A DNA stretch of 9,560 nt from Caryophanales bacterium UBA5364 (lineage in GTDB: Bacteria; Bacillota_I; Bacilli_A; RF39; UBA660), in contig DHPM01000001.1 in the NCBI GenBank assembly GCA_002410935.1, positions 62,615 through 72,174 of the forward strand, written 5' to 3'. Below, piece by piece: positions 1 to 5,921 of the stretch. The translations under genes and the position numbers were made by a program. The notes under the pieces were generated by a model. The model was not told the DNA's origin and did no database searches. It was given only the letters and a program-made list of their open reading frames with translations. Position 1 is the first letter of the stretch, and each line of letters begins with the position of its first letter.

Positions 1-5
1 ATAGT

Positions 6-617
6 ATGGATTTATACAGATATGAAAATGAATTATATAAAAAAGGGATTATAAATATAGGGGGTGTCGATGAAGTAGGTAGAGGTCCATTAATTGGTCC
101 TGTAGTAGCTGCTTGTGTCGTATTACCTAAAAACTTTATATTAGAAGGATTAAATGATTCTAAGAAATTAAGTGAAAAGAAACGTGATGAATTTTATGAA
201 TATATTATTAATAACGCATTAGCTTATGGAATTGGTATGGTTAGTGCTAAAGAGATAGATGAAATTAATATTTATGAAGCATCTAAAAAAGCAATGATGT
301 TAGCAATTGAAGAGGTAAATAAAAAAATTAAAGTAGGGCATGTTTTAATTGATGCTATGCCACTTGATATTGATATTCCGCATACTTCGATTATAAAAGG
401 GGATGCTAAAAGTATTAGTATCGCAGCAGCTTCCGTCGTAGCTAAAGTAACTCGTGATAGACTTATGTATGATTTGGATAAAAAGTATCCAATGTATGAA
501 TTTGGTAAACATAAAGGATATCCCACTAAGAAACACATAGAAGCAATCAATAAGTATGGTTTAGTAGAAGGATACAGAACTAGTTATAAACCAGTTAAAG
601 AAATAATGGAGAGGTGA
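6..617 (+). CDS. rnhB: Ribonuclease HII
   Basis: RNase HII nicks the RNA part of RNA-DNA hybrids and removes single ribonucleotides misincorporated in DNA, in the cytoplasm. The 203-residue protein shows the family signature from start to end: the GGVDEVGRGPLIGP block (residues 19-32) with catalytic D22 and E23, the NDSKKLS block (50-56), the LIDAMP block with the third acid D116, and the KGDAKS...AAASVVAKVTRD block (131-151) carrying the fourth acid. The C-terminal HKGYPT motif is typical. Length matches the family (about 200 residues), so the ATG at 6 is probably the true start, although its ribosome binding site lies outside the window. The stop lies 4 nt before the next gene, and the end of rnhB contains that gene's binding site (GGAGAGGTGAT), so the two are co-transcribed. 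Confidence 0.96.
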   Translation: MDLYRYENELYKKGIINIGGVDEVGRGPLIGPVVAACVVLPKNFILEGLNDSKKLSEKKRDEFYEYIINNALAYGIGMVSAKEIDEINIYEASKKAMMLAIEEVNKKIKVGHVLIDAMPLDIDIPHTSIIKGDAKSISIAAASVVAKVTRDRLMYDLDKKYPMYEFGKHKGYPTKKHIEAINKYGLVEGYRTSYKPVKEIMER

Positions 618-621
618 TAAT

Positions 622-885
622 ATGATACAAAAACCATTTAATTTTAATCCCATGGGAACACCAATGAGAAAGATAAGAGATAATAATGATTCAATTGGTG
701 GTAGAAGAGAAATAACAGATATCAAAAGAGAGATGTTGGATACAACTAGACCTGAATTAAAAAAATCATATATTGCTAAATATCATCGTGAAACTAACGA
801 TAATATGAATAATAATAATGAGGATTTAGGGGCAATGCAAAGAAATAAGATTGATGCATTACGCCGTATTAATAAAGGATTATAA
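622..885 (+). CDS. Hypothetical small basic protein, 87 residues
   Basis: I do not recognise this protein. It is hydrophilic, has no membrane segment or signal peptide and no cysteine, and is rich in Asn, Arg, Lys and Met. An Asn/Asp-rich stretch lies near residues 58-68, and the N-terminus is unusual (Phe, Pro and Met between residues 4 and 15). The middle (about residues 28-53) and the C-terminus could form charged helices. It is supported as a gene by an excellent ribosome binding site (GGAGAGGTGAT ending 4 nt before the ATG), by its position 4 nt after rnhB, and by the TAATG stop/start overlap with the following hydrolase gene. The context gives no clear function; the high charge would suit an RNA-binding or scaffold role, but that is a guess. 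Confidence 0.8.
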   Translation: MIQKPFNFNPMGTPMRKIRDNNDSIGGRREITDIKREMLDTTRPELKKSYIAKYHRETNDNMNNNNEDLGAMQRNKIDALRRINKGL

Positions 886-1412
886 TGAATATACAAACAG
901 TTGTTGTCGGTTCTTTAGATACTAATTGTTATCTAATAATTAAAGAAAATAATTGTTTAATAGTTGATCCTGGTGCTGACTTCAAAAAAATAGTAAAGGC
1001 AATTGATGGTTTACAAGTAGTTGGCATTTTAATAACACATCATCATCCTGATCATATCGGGGTAATGAATGAGTTAAAGAATGCTTATCAAGTTCCTGTA
1101 TATTCAAAAAATAATTTAATGGAAAAAGAATATGAAATAGATAATTTTAAATTTGAAGTTATTTATACATTAGGACATACAAACGATTCAATTACTTTTT
1201 ATTTTAAAGAAGAGAAAGTAATGTTTGTTGGTGACTTTCTCTTTAAAGGTTCAATTGGAAGATATGATCTTCCAACAGCTAATTATGAGGATATGGTAAA
1301 TAGTTTAAATAAAATAATGGAATATAACGATGATATTATTATTTATTCAGGTCATGGTCCAAGTACTAATTTAGGTTATGAAAAAAAATACAATCCTTAT
1401 TTACAGCGATAG
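885..1412 (+). CDS. Metallo-beta-lactamase-fold hydrolase (glyoxalase II-like)
   Basis: Cytoplasmic metal-dependent hydrolase of the MBL superfamily, GloB/YqgX-like branch. The two-metal site is complete: HxHxDH motif at 52-57 (H52, H54, D56, H57), H98 in LGHTNDS, bridging D117 in GDFLF, and H157 in the C-terminal SGHGPST motif. At 175 residues it is shorter than the usual 200-210, and the protein ends just after the NPYL motif with no C-terminal extension. Related proteins hydrolyse thioesters such as S-lactoylglutathione or analogues; the substrate cannot be told from sequence. The ATG overlaps the preceding stop by one base (TAATG) and has AAAGGA 5 nt upstream, so it is translated with the two upstream genes. 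It should not be called a beta-lactamase. Confidence 0.93.
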   Translation: MNIQTVVVGSLDTNCYLIIKENNCLIVDPGADFKKIVKAIDGLQVVGILITHHHPDHIGVMNELKNAYQVPVYSKNNLMEKEYEIDNFKFEVIYTLGHTNDSITFYFKEEKVMFVGDFLFKGSIGRYDLPTANYEDMVNSLNKIMEYNDDIIIYSGHGPSTNLGYEKKYNPYLQR

Positions 1413-1440
1413 GGTTGTTTTTATATACAGAAGTAGACGT

Positions 1441-1475
1441 TTACACCTTTTAATTTTTAGTGAAAAAAGGTATAA
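1441..1475. repeat. Imperfect inverted repeat at the rnf promoter
   Basis: TTACACCTTTT (1441-1451) faces AAAAGGTATAA (1465-1475), giving 11-bp arms with one mismatch and a 13-bp spacer. The right arm covers most of the -10 box of the rnf promoter. It could be an operator for a redox or other regulator, or a weak hairpin ending the upstream cluster. No U-tract follows, which argues against a standard terminator. Confidence 0.5.
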
Positions 1476-1476
1476 T
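1448..1476 (+). promoter_or_regulatory. Putative rnf operon promoter
   Basis: A perfect TATAAT at 1471-1476 lies 17 bp downstream of a weak -35 (TTTTAA, 1448-1453). Transcription would begin near 1483, giving a short leader with the AGGAG site (1486-1490) 9 nt before the rnfC ATG. This marks the rnf genes as a unit separate from the rnhB cluster. Confidence 0.5.
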
Positions 1477-1499
1477 TAAGATGATAGGAGCTGATATCA

Positions 1500-2774
1500 A
1501 TGTCAGGAGTAAAATTACCTAAAAATAAAAAAATGTCAATTACCAAAAAGTTATATATATATAATAAGCCTAAAAAGGTTTATATTCCTTTAATCAGTAG
1601 TAATGATGAGAATATAACCGTCTTAGTAAAAAAAGATGATTATGTTTTTAAAGGTAGTGTTGTAGGTCGAAGAAAAGGTACTTATAAAATGCCTATTCAT
1701 TCTAGTGTTAGTGGTAAAGTTATCGGGTTTGAAGAACATACTTATTTAAATGGTGAAAAAGTAAAATGTATTGTTATTGAAAATGACTTTAAAGAAAAAA
1801 TGGAACACAGAATTACTCCTCGTACTTCAATTAATAAATTTACTAAAGAAGAATTTTTAGATAATTTATTAAATCATGGAGTGATTGGACAAGGTGGTGG
1901 AGGCTTTCCTACTTATGCTAAGTTTAAGACCGATAAGAAAATTAATACTTTAATTGTCAATGCTGTTGAGTGTGAGCCATATATTACAGCTGACTTTATG
2001 TTATTTAAAGAAAAGTGTGAAGAAATCTTAGAAGCGATTGATGCTATTGTTGAAATCAATAATATTGATGAAGCTATTATTGCTACTAAAAAAAGTAATG
2101 TTACTTTAAATAAATTATTAGAAAACTTTTTAGGAACATATTTAAAGATCAAGTTAGTTAATGTTCCTAACTTGTATCCAATGGGGTGGGAAAGAACTTT
2201 AATTAAAGATGTCAAAGATGTTACATATGACCGCTTACCAATTGAAAAGGGGATTGTGGTTGTTAATGCATCAACAGTATTCTCTATATATGAAGCATTA
2301 AAGTTAGATAAACCAGTGATTGAAAGAGTTGTAACCTTTACTGGTGAAATGTTAAAAGAACCACAAAATGTTTTAGTTAAAATTGGGACACCAGTTAGTG
2401 AAGTAATTGAAAATATTGGAGGATACAAACGAAATAAAGAAATTGTTTTTGTAGCAGGAGGTCCGATGATGGGAATTGCTCTTCCTACGGATGACCTAGT
2501 TGTAAGCCCTAATATGAATTGTGTCTTAGTTTTAAAGAATATTGAACCACCTACTCGTACCGAATGTATGAGATGTGGCAAATGTGTTCAAGTATGTCCT
2601 GCTAAACTATGTCCTGTTTTAATCCGTGATAGTTTAAATAATATTGATGACTTAGATAGTTATAATGCTGATAGATGTGTTGAATGTGGATTATGTTCAT
2701 ATATCTGTCCAGCTAAAATAAATATAAGACAATTTGTAAAAATAGGTAAAAAGAAATTAAATGAAAGGGGATAA
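1500..2774 (+). CDS. rnfC: Rnf complex subunit RnfC (NADH-binding, iron-sulfur)
   Basis: RnfC is the cytoplasmic subunit of the Rnf complex where NAD+/NADH and FMN bind, coupled to ferredoxin oxidation and ion export. The 424-residue protein has the expected order: an N-terminal barrel-sandwich region (about 30-90), the glycine-rich nucleotide/FMN loop GVIGQGGGGFPTYAKF (127-142), a central Rossmann-like domain homologous to Nqo1/NuoF, and two C-terminal [4Fe-4S] motifs, C356-x2-C359-x2-C362-x3-C366-P and C393-x2-C396-x2-C399-x3-C403-P. Length is close to the usual 430-450. Start ATG has AGGAG 9 nt upstream. It is the first gene of the rnf operon; its stop is one base before the ATG of rnfD. 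Nothing is missing, so NADH chemistry should be intact even though other subunits are altered. Confidence 0.96.
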   Translation: MSGVKLPKNKKMSITKKLYIYNKPKKVYIPLISSNDENITVLVKKDDYVFKGSVVGRRKGTYKMPIHSSVSGKVIGFEEHTYLNGEKVKCIVIENDFKEKMEHRITPRTSINKFTKEEFLDNLLNHGVIGQGGGGFPTYAKFKTDKKINTLIVNAVECEPYITADFMLFKEKCEEILEAIDAIVEINNIDEAIIATKKSNVTLNKLLENFLGTYLKIKLVNVPNLYPMGWERTLIKDVKDVTYDRLPIEKGIVVVNASTVFSIYEALKLDKPVIERVVTFTGEMLKEPQNVLVKIGTPVSEVIENIGGYKRNKEIVFVAGGPMMGIALPTDDLVVSPNMNCVLVLKNIEPPTRTECMRCGKCVQVCPAKLCPVLIRDSLNNIDDLDSYNADRCVECGLCSYICPAKINIRQFVKIGKKKLNERG

Positions 2775-2778
2775 TATG
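2767..2778 (+). promoter_or_regulatory. Ribosome binding site deciding the rnfD start
   Basis: AAGGGG ends at 2770, 5 nt before the ATG at 2776. An in-frame ATG at 2761 would overlap rnfC and has no comparable site, so 2776 is the better start; the protein then begins MKEFNSPIGP, as RnfD proteins do. Confidence 0.75.
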
Positions 2779-4221
2779 AAAGAGTTTAATAGTCCAATTG
2801 GACCATATATAAAATATAAAGATTCAACGACAAAGTTGATGATCAATCTTTTAATAGCGTTATTACCAATTATTGCTTTTGCTTTTTATAAAAATGGTAT
2901 TATTCCTTATCTTGAAGGAGCAACTAGTTTTATCGGAATGTTTTATCCATTATTCTTTATTCTAGTAGCATCGCTTACTGGATTTGCTGTTGAAATTATA
3001 TTTACTAAATTATTTTTAAAAAATAAGTATCCTAATATAAAAGATTTTATTAAAATATCTTATGGTTATGTACCAGGTATTTTCTTAGGATTAATCTTAC
3101 CAATTAATACGCCAATTTCCATTTTAATGTTAGGTTCAGCAATTGCTGTTATCGTAGGGAAGATGTTATTTGGTGGATTTGGTAATAATATTTTTAATCC
3201 AGCTTTAGTTGGTGCCTTATTTATTTTAACGGCTTATTCATTAGTTATAACTAATAATGGGGGTTATTTAAATAATTATGAGTTAGATACGATTAGTGGA
3301 GCAACACCACTAACTAACGCTAGTACAATAGCGGAAATAGGTAGTTATGAAACATTAGTAGAACCATATGGAAACTTATGGGACTTCTTTATTGGCACTA
3401 TTCCTGGTGCTGTTGGGGAAACTAGTTCATTACTATGTATTATTGGTTTTCTATTTCTAGCATTTACTAAAACAATCAAATGGAAAATACCATTTGTCTA
3501 CGTTTTAACGGTCTTTATTATGACCGCTTTAATCGGTAACTTAAATGGTTTAGGTATTTGGTTTCCATTATTTCATATCTTTAGTGGAGGTTTAATGTTT
3601 GGAGCAGTATTCATGGCAACCGATCCTGTTACTAGTCCAACAACTCCCATCGGACAAGTCTTATATGGTTTACTCTTAGGTATTTTAACAGTAGTACTAA
3701 GATTCTTAACTCCATATCCAGAAGGGGTATTAACAAGTATTTTAACAATGAATATGTTAATCTTCATTATTGATAAAATAGGTGCTAAATCAAGATTTAA
3801 ATTCCAACATGCTATTATCCCTTTCATTATTTCATGGATTCTAATTGGATCACTTGGACTTATGATTGGGAACAAGTTTAAACAAGTAGATGATCCTAAT
3901 GTAGATACTAATTATAATATTATAAGTGCTACGGAAGCTGGTAATACCGTTACTTATTTAGTTACTCAAAAAGGATATTCTGGAAATATTAAAGGAAAAA
4001 TAGTAATTGAAGATGGTAAAGCTGTAAGTATTGAAATATTAGAAGTAAAAGATGACTTTTACCCTAAGGTAGAAGAAGTAGATTATATTAATAAGTTATT
4101 AAGTGAACAAGATAATTTAGAAGGAGTCGATACGGTAAGTGGAGTAACATTTACTTCAAATGGAATTAAGAAAATGTTAATCAATACTTTAAGTGACTAT
4201 GAGGAAACTTATGCAAAATAA
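2776..4221 (+). CDS. rnfD: RnfD fused to an RnfG-like FMN-binding domain
   Basis: Integral membrane Rnf subunit, 481 residues against the usual 300-350. Residues 1 to about 343 are normal RnfD: the SPIGPYIKYKDST start, many hydrophobic helices, the FNPALVGAL motif, the flavinylation motif SGATPLT with T177 as expected covalent FMN site, and the EGV...TMNMLIFIIDK ending (316-334). Then come an extra helix (346-368) and a compact extracellular FMN_bind-type domain (about 385-478) with GYSGNIKG (400-407) and a second flavinylation-like motif DTVSGVTFTSNG, T458. This matches RnfG in shape but lacks the long spacer and the ETPGLG loop of standard RnfG. One extra helix would place the domain outside the cell, where RnfG sits. 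The fusion takes over at least part of RnfG's role as the second covalent FMN carrier (inference). Confidence 0.9.
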   Translation: MKEFNSPIGPYIKYKDSTTKLMINLLIALLPIIAFAFYKNGIIPYLEGATSFIGMFYPLFFILVASLTGFAVEIIFTKLFLKNKYPNIKDFIKISYGYVPGIFLGLILPINTPISILMLGSAIAVIVGKMLFGGFGNNIFNPALVGALFILTAYSLVITNNGGYLNNYELDTISGATPLTNASTIAEIGSYETLVEPYGNLWDFFIGTIPGAVGETSSLLCIIGFLFLAFTKTIKWKIPFVYVLTVFIMTALIGNLNGLGIWFPLFHIFSGGLMFGAVFMATDPVTSPTTPIGQVLYGLLLGILTVVLRFLTPYPEGVLTSILTMNMLIFIIDKIGAKSRFKFQHAIIPFIISWILIGSLGLMIGNKFKQVDDPNVDTNYNIISATEAGNTVTYLVTQKGYSGNIKGKIVIEDGKAVSIEILEVKDDFYPKVEEVDYINKLLSEQDNLEGVDTVSGVTFTSNGIKKMLINTLSDYEETYAK

Positions 4222-4306
4222 AAAATTACAAGGTATTTTAGTCTTAACGCTTACGGCTTTTATTTGTTCACTACTTATATATATCGTTATTACAATAACT
4301 AAATAG
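4211..4306 (+). CDS. 31-residue single-helix membrane protein at the rnfG position
   Basis: Short ORF found by reading the rnfD-rnfE junction. It starts with ATG, overlaps the end of rnfD by 11 nt, and has GAGG (4201-4204) 6 nt upstream; its stop lies within the AGGAGGG site of rnfE. The product begins MQNKKLQGILVLTL, forms one hydrophobic helix (about 8-29) containing C19, and ends ITITK. This closely resembles the N-terminal anchor of RnfG (Lys-rich start, helix, then a motif ending in Thr), with nothing following. It lies exactly where rnfG is in standard rnfCDGEAB operons. It may be an RnfG remnant left after the FMN domain became attached to RnfD, or a small structural subunit of the complex. 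No function is proven. Confidence 0.65.
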   Translation: MQNKKLQGILVLTLTAFICSLLIYIVITITK

Positions 4307-4315
4307 GAGGGTTAT

Positions 4316-4951
4316 ATGAAAACAATATTAAATGGAATTATTAAAGAAAATCCTACTTTTGTTTTAGTATTAGGTTTATGTCCCGCTTTAGCTATTACAA
4401 CTAAATTTGAAAATGCTTATTTAATGGGACTTTGTTTATTAATTATCTTAGTGTTTTCTAATCTGGTTATATCAATTATAAAGAATATTGTACCAGATGC
4501 GGTACGTATCCCCGTTTATATTTTAATAATTAGTACTTTTGTTACGATTATTGAAATATTATTACAAGCTTATGTACCAGTACTTAATTCAATCTTAGGT
4601 ATTTATTTACCACTTATTACAGTTAACTGTATTGTTCTAGGGAGAGCTATGGCAGTTGCTAGTAAGGAAAGCGTTAAAACAAGTGTTTTAGATGCGATTG
4701 GGATTGGACTAGGTTACACTGTCGCTTTAATGATTATTGCTTTCTTTAGGGAAGTATTAGGTTCAGGAACGATTACTTTAATGGATGCAACATCATCGTT
4801 AACCGGATATAAAGCCGTATATACATTACCTACAACTAACTTTTTCCCAATGAATATTATGTCAGGACCAGCTGGTGCATATATTACCTTAGCCTTTTTC
4901 GTAGCTTTATTTACTAAGTTAAGAGGAGGTAAGAAACATGAGTCTCATTAG
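4316..4951 (+). CDS. rnfE: Rnf complex subunit RnfE
   Basis: Polytopic membrane subunit (211 residues, about six helices) that pairs with RnfA in inverted topology to form the ion-translocating core. Visible family motifs are ENPTFVLVLGLCPALA near the N-terminus with C22, and YLPLITVNCIVLGRA with C105. In Rnf and Nqr structures the two conserved cysteines of each of the RnfA/RnfE homologues bind a [2Fe-2S] cluster in the membrane centre. FFREVLGSGT (about 143-152) is also characteristic. The start is set by AGGAGGG (4305-4311) just upstream. The end overlaps rnfA by 14 nt, and the rnfA ribosome binding site lies within the last codons, implying coupled translation and matched amounts. Confidence 0.96.
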   Translation: MKTILNGIIKENPTFVLVLGLCPALAITTKFENAYLMGLCLLIILVFSNLVISIIKNIVPDAVRIPVYILIISTFVTIIEILLQAYVPVLNSILGIYLPLITVNCIVLGRAMAVASKESVKTSVLDAIGIGLGYTVALMIIAFFREVLGSGTITLMDATSSLTGYKAVYTLPTTNFFPMNIMSGPAGAYITLAFFVALFTKLRGGKKHESH

Positions 4952-5501
4952 TTTATTTATATCTAGTATCTTAGCCCAAAATATTATCTTAACTAAATTT
5001 TTAGGTATATGTCCTTTTATAGGAGCCTCAAATAAAGAGAAAAATGCTTTTCATATGGGATTATCAGTTATGTTAGTTGTTACCTTATCAAGTATTATTA
5101 CATACGTAATCTATTACTATGTTTTAGTACCAACTAATACTACTTATTTAAGAACAACAATGTTTGTCTTAGTAATTGCATCAATGGTTCAATTAATGGA
5201 ATTATTACTAAAGAAGTATCTACCAAAGATACATCAAACAATGGGTTTATATTTACCTTTAATCGCAACTAATTGTGCAGTATTAGGAATAACCTTATTA
5301 AATATTAATAATGATTTTACTTTTACTCAAATGTTAGTCTTTAGTTTTGGTAGTAGCCTAGGATACTTATTAGTAATTTATATTTTCGCAACGATCCGAG
5401 AAAGGTTAGAAACTAGTGATATCTCTAAAGCTTTTAGTGGTATTCCAATAGCACTTTTAACAGCAGCTATTATGTCATTAGTATTCGCTCGATACTTATG
5501 A
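4938..5501 (+). CDS. rnfA: Rnf complex subunit RnfA
   Basis: Membrane subunit of 187 residues, the usual length, homologous to RnfE and its partner in the ion channel core. The N-terminal motif NIILTKFLGICPFIGAS contains C25, and LPLIATNCAVLGI contains C113; these are the family's [2Fe-2S] cysteines facing those of RnfE. FATIRERL near the C-terminus is also typical. An ideal AGGAGG (4924-4929) precedes the ATG by 8 nt. The stop TGA overlaps the ATG of the following Cys-rich microprotein (ATGA, 5498-5501), so the two are translationally coupled. Six predicted helices, cytoplasmic membrane. Confidence 0.96.
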   Translation: MSLISLFISSILAQNIILTKFLGICPFIGASNKEKNAFHMGLSVMLVVTLSSIITYVIYYYVLVPTNTTYLRTTMFVLVIASMVQLMELLLKKYLPKIHQTMGLYLPLIATNCAVLGITLLNINNDFTFTQMLVFSFGSSLGYLLVIYIFATIRERLETSDISKAFSGIPIALLTAAIMSLVFARYL

Positions 5502-5605
5502 TTGCGTATATATTATTAATTAGTTTAGCTTTTTTAACTATTTTCTTATATTCAAAAAATAATAGTTGTGGTAATTGTGATAGTTGCGGAGGGTGCAAGA
5601 AATGA
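5498..5605 (+). CDS. 35-residue membrane protein with four-cysteine tail
   Basis: Short ORF embedded between rnfA and rnfB: its ATG overlaps the rnfA stop (ATGA) and its TGA overlaps the rnfB start (ATGA). The product has one hydrophobic helix (about 2-18), then SKNNSCGNCDSCGGCKK, i.e. C24-x2-C27-x2-C30-x2-C33. Four evenly spaced cysteines beside a membrane helix could hold an Fe-S cluster or another metal. It resembles in layout the short Cys-rich membrane proteins found beside FeoB, but the location inside an rnf operon argues for a role in this complex. Since the adjacent RnfB lacks its ferredoxin domain, this peptide might supply part of the missing electron relay (inference). It has no Shine-Dalgarno of its own and depends on coupling with rnfA. 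Translation is unproven. Confidence 0.7.
   Translation: MIAYILLISLAFLTIFLYSKNNSCGNCDSCGGCKK
5588..5604 (+). promoter_or_regulatory. Ribosome binding site deciding the rnfB start
   Basis: GGAGGG (5588-5593) lies 8 nt before the ATG at 5602. It also forms the two Gly codons between C30 and C33 of the overlapping microprotein. A TTG further upstream in the same frame (5584) sits before this site and would add charged residues in front of the helix, so it is rejected. Confidence 0.75.
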
Positions 5606-5874
5606 TTGGTATTGTTATTCTAACGGTATTAGCCTTAATCTTAGCTTATGTTTTAGTTAATGTTGATGCTAAATTAAATGAAGTGGATCTTAATATAAAA
5701 GAGATTGAAGAATTACTTCCTGGTTATAATTGTGGTGCATGTGGTTTTAGTGGATGTCGAGCCATGAGTGAAGCCATTTTAAAAGATAAGCAAGTATATA
5801 CTAAATGTCGTCCTCTACGAGGTAAAGCTAAAAAGAAAATGGAAGAGTATTTACAAATCGAAGAAGCAAATTAA
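5602..5874 (+). CDS. rnfB: Truncated RnfB: membrane helix plus one FeS domain
   Basis: RnfB normally passes electrons from ferredoxin into the Rnf complex and has an N-terminal helix, a four-Cys [4Fe-4S] domain and a C-terminal ferredoxin-like 2[4Fe-4S] domain (190 to over 300 residues). This protein has only 90 residues: a helix (about 3-19), a linker, and the first FeS domain with C44-x2-C47-x4-C52-x16-C69, where NCGACGFSGC and KCRP match RnfB exactly. After C69 there is a short Lys/Glu-rich tail, then a TAA. The 47 nt to the next gene encode no further cysteine motif, so this is a genuine short form rather than an obvious local frameshift. Ferredoxin would have to dock on this small domain or on another partner. 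Last gene of the rnf operon. Confidence 0.9.
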   Translation: MIGIVILTVLALILAYVLVNVDAKLNEVDLNIKEIEELLPGYNCGACGFSGCRAMSEAILKDKQVYTKCRPLRGKAKKKMEEYLQIEEAN

Positions 5875-5903
5875 TTGCTTAAATTATCTAGTTATGTTAA
5901 AAT
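5875..5903 (+). promoter_or_regulatory. Putative promoter for fic-sodA
   Basis: TTGCTT (5875-5880), a 17-bp spacer, and TAAAAT (5898-5903) preceded by TG at the extended -10 position (5895-5896). Transcription would start near 5910, giving a very short leader into the fic binding site. The -35 begins immediately after the rnfB stop codon. Confidence 0.55.
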
Positions 5904-5921
5904 AACTTCCGAGTGATAAAT

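Noticed and set aside
1913..2581. Long open frame on the minus strand (222 codons)
   Set aside because: It lies wholly opposite rnfC, whose product is clearly recognised. It has no ribosome binding site or recognisable domain and is a by-product of rnfC codon use.
3573..3875. 100-codon minus-strand frame opposite rnfD
   Set aside because: Antisense shadow of a conserved membrane protein gene, with no start signals or motifs.
5864..5880. Hairpin AAGCAA/TTGCTT as a terminator of the rnf operon
   Set aside because: The stem is only 6 bp and is followed by AAATTATC, not a T-run. Its right arm reads better as the -35 of the fic promoter.
5875..5921. Possible frameshifted remainder of the RnfB ferredoxin domain
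   Set aside because: The 47 nt hold no CxxCxxC codons in any frame and the fic gene follows at once, so the missing domain is not hidden here.
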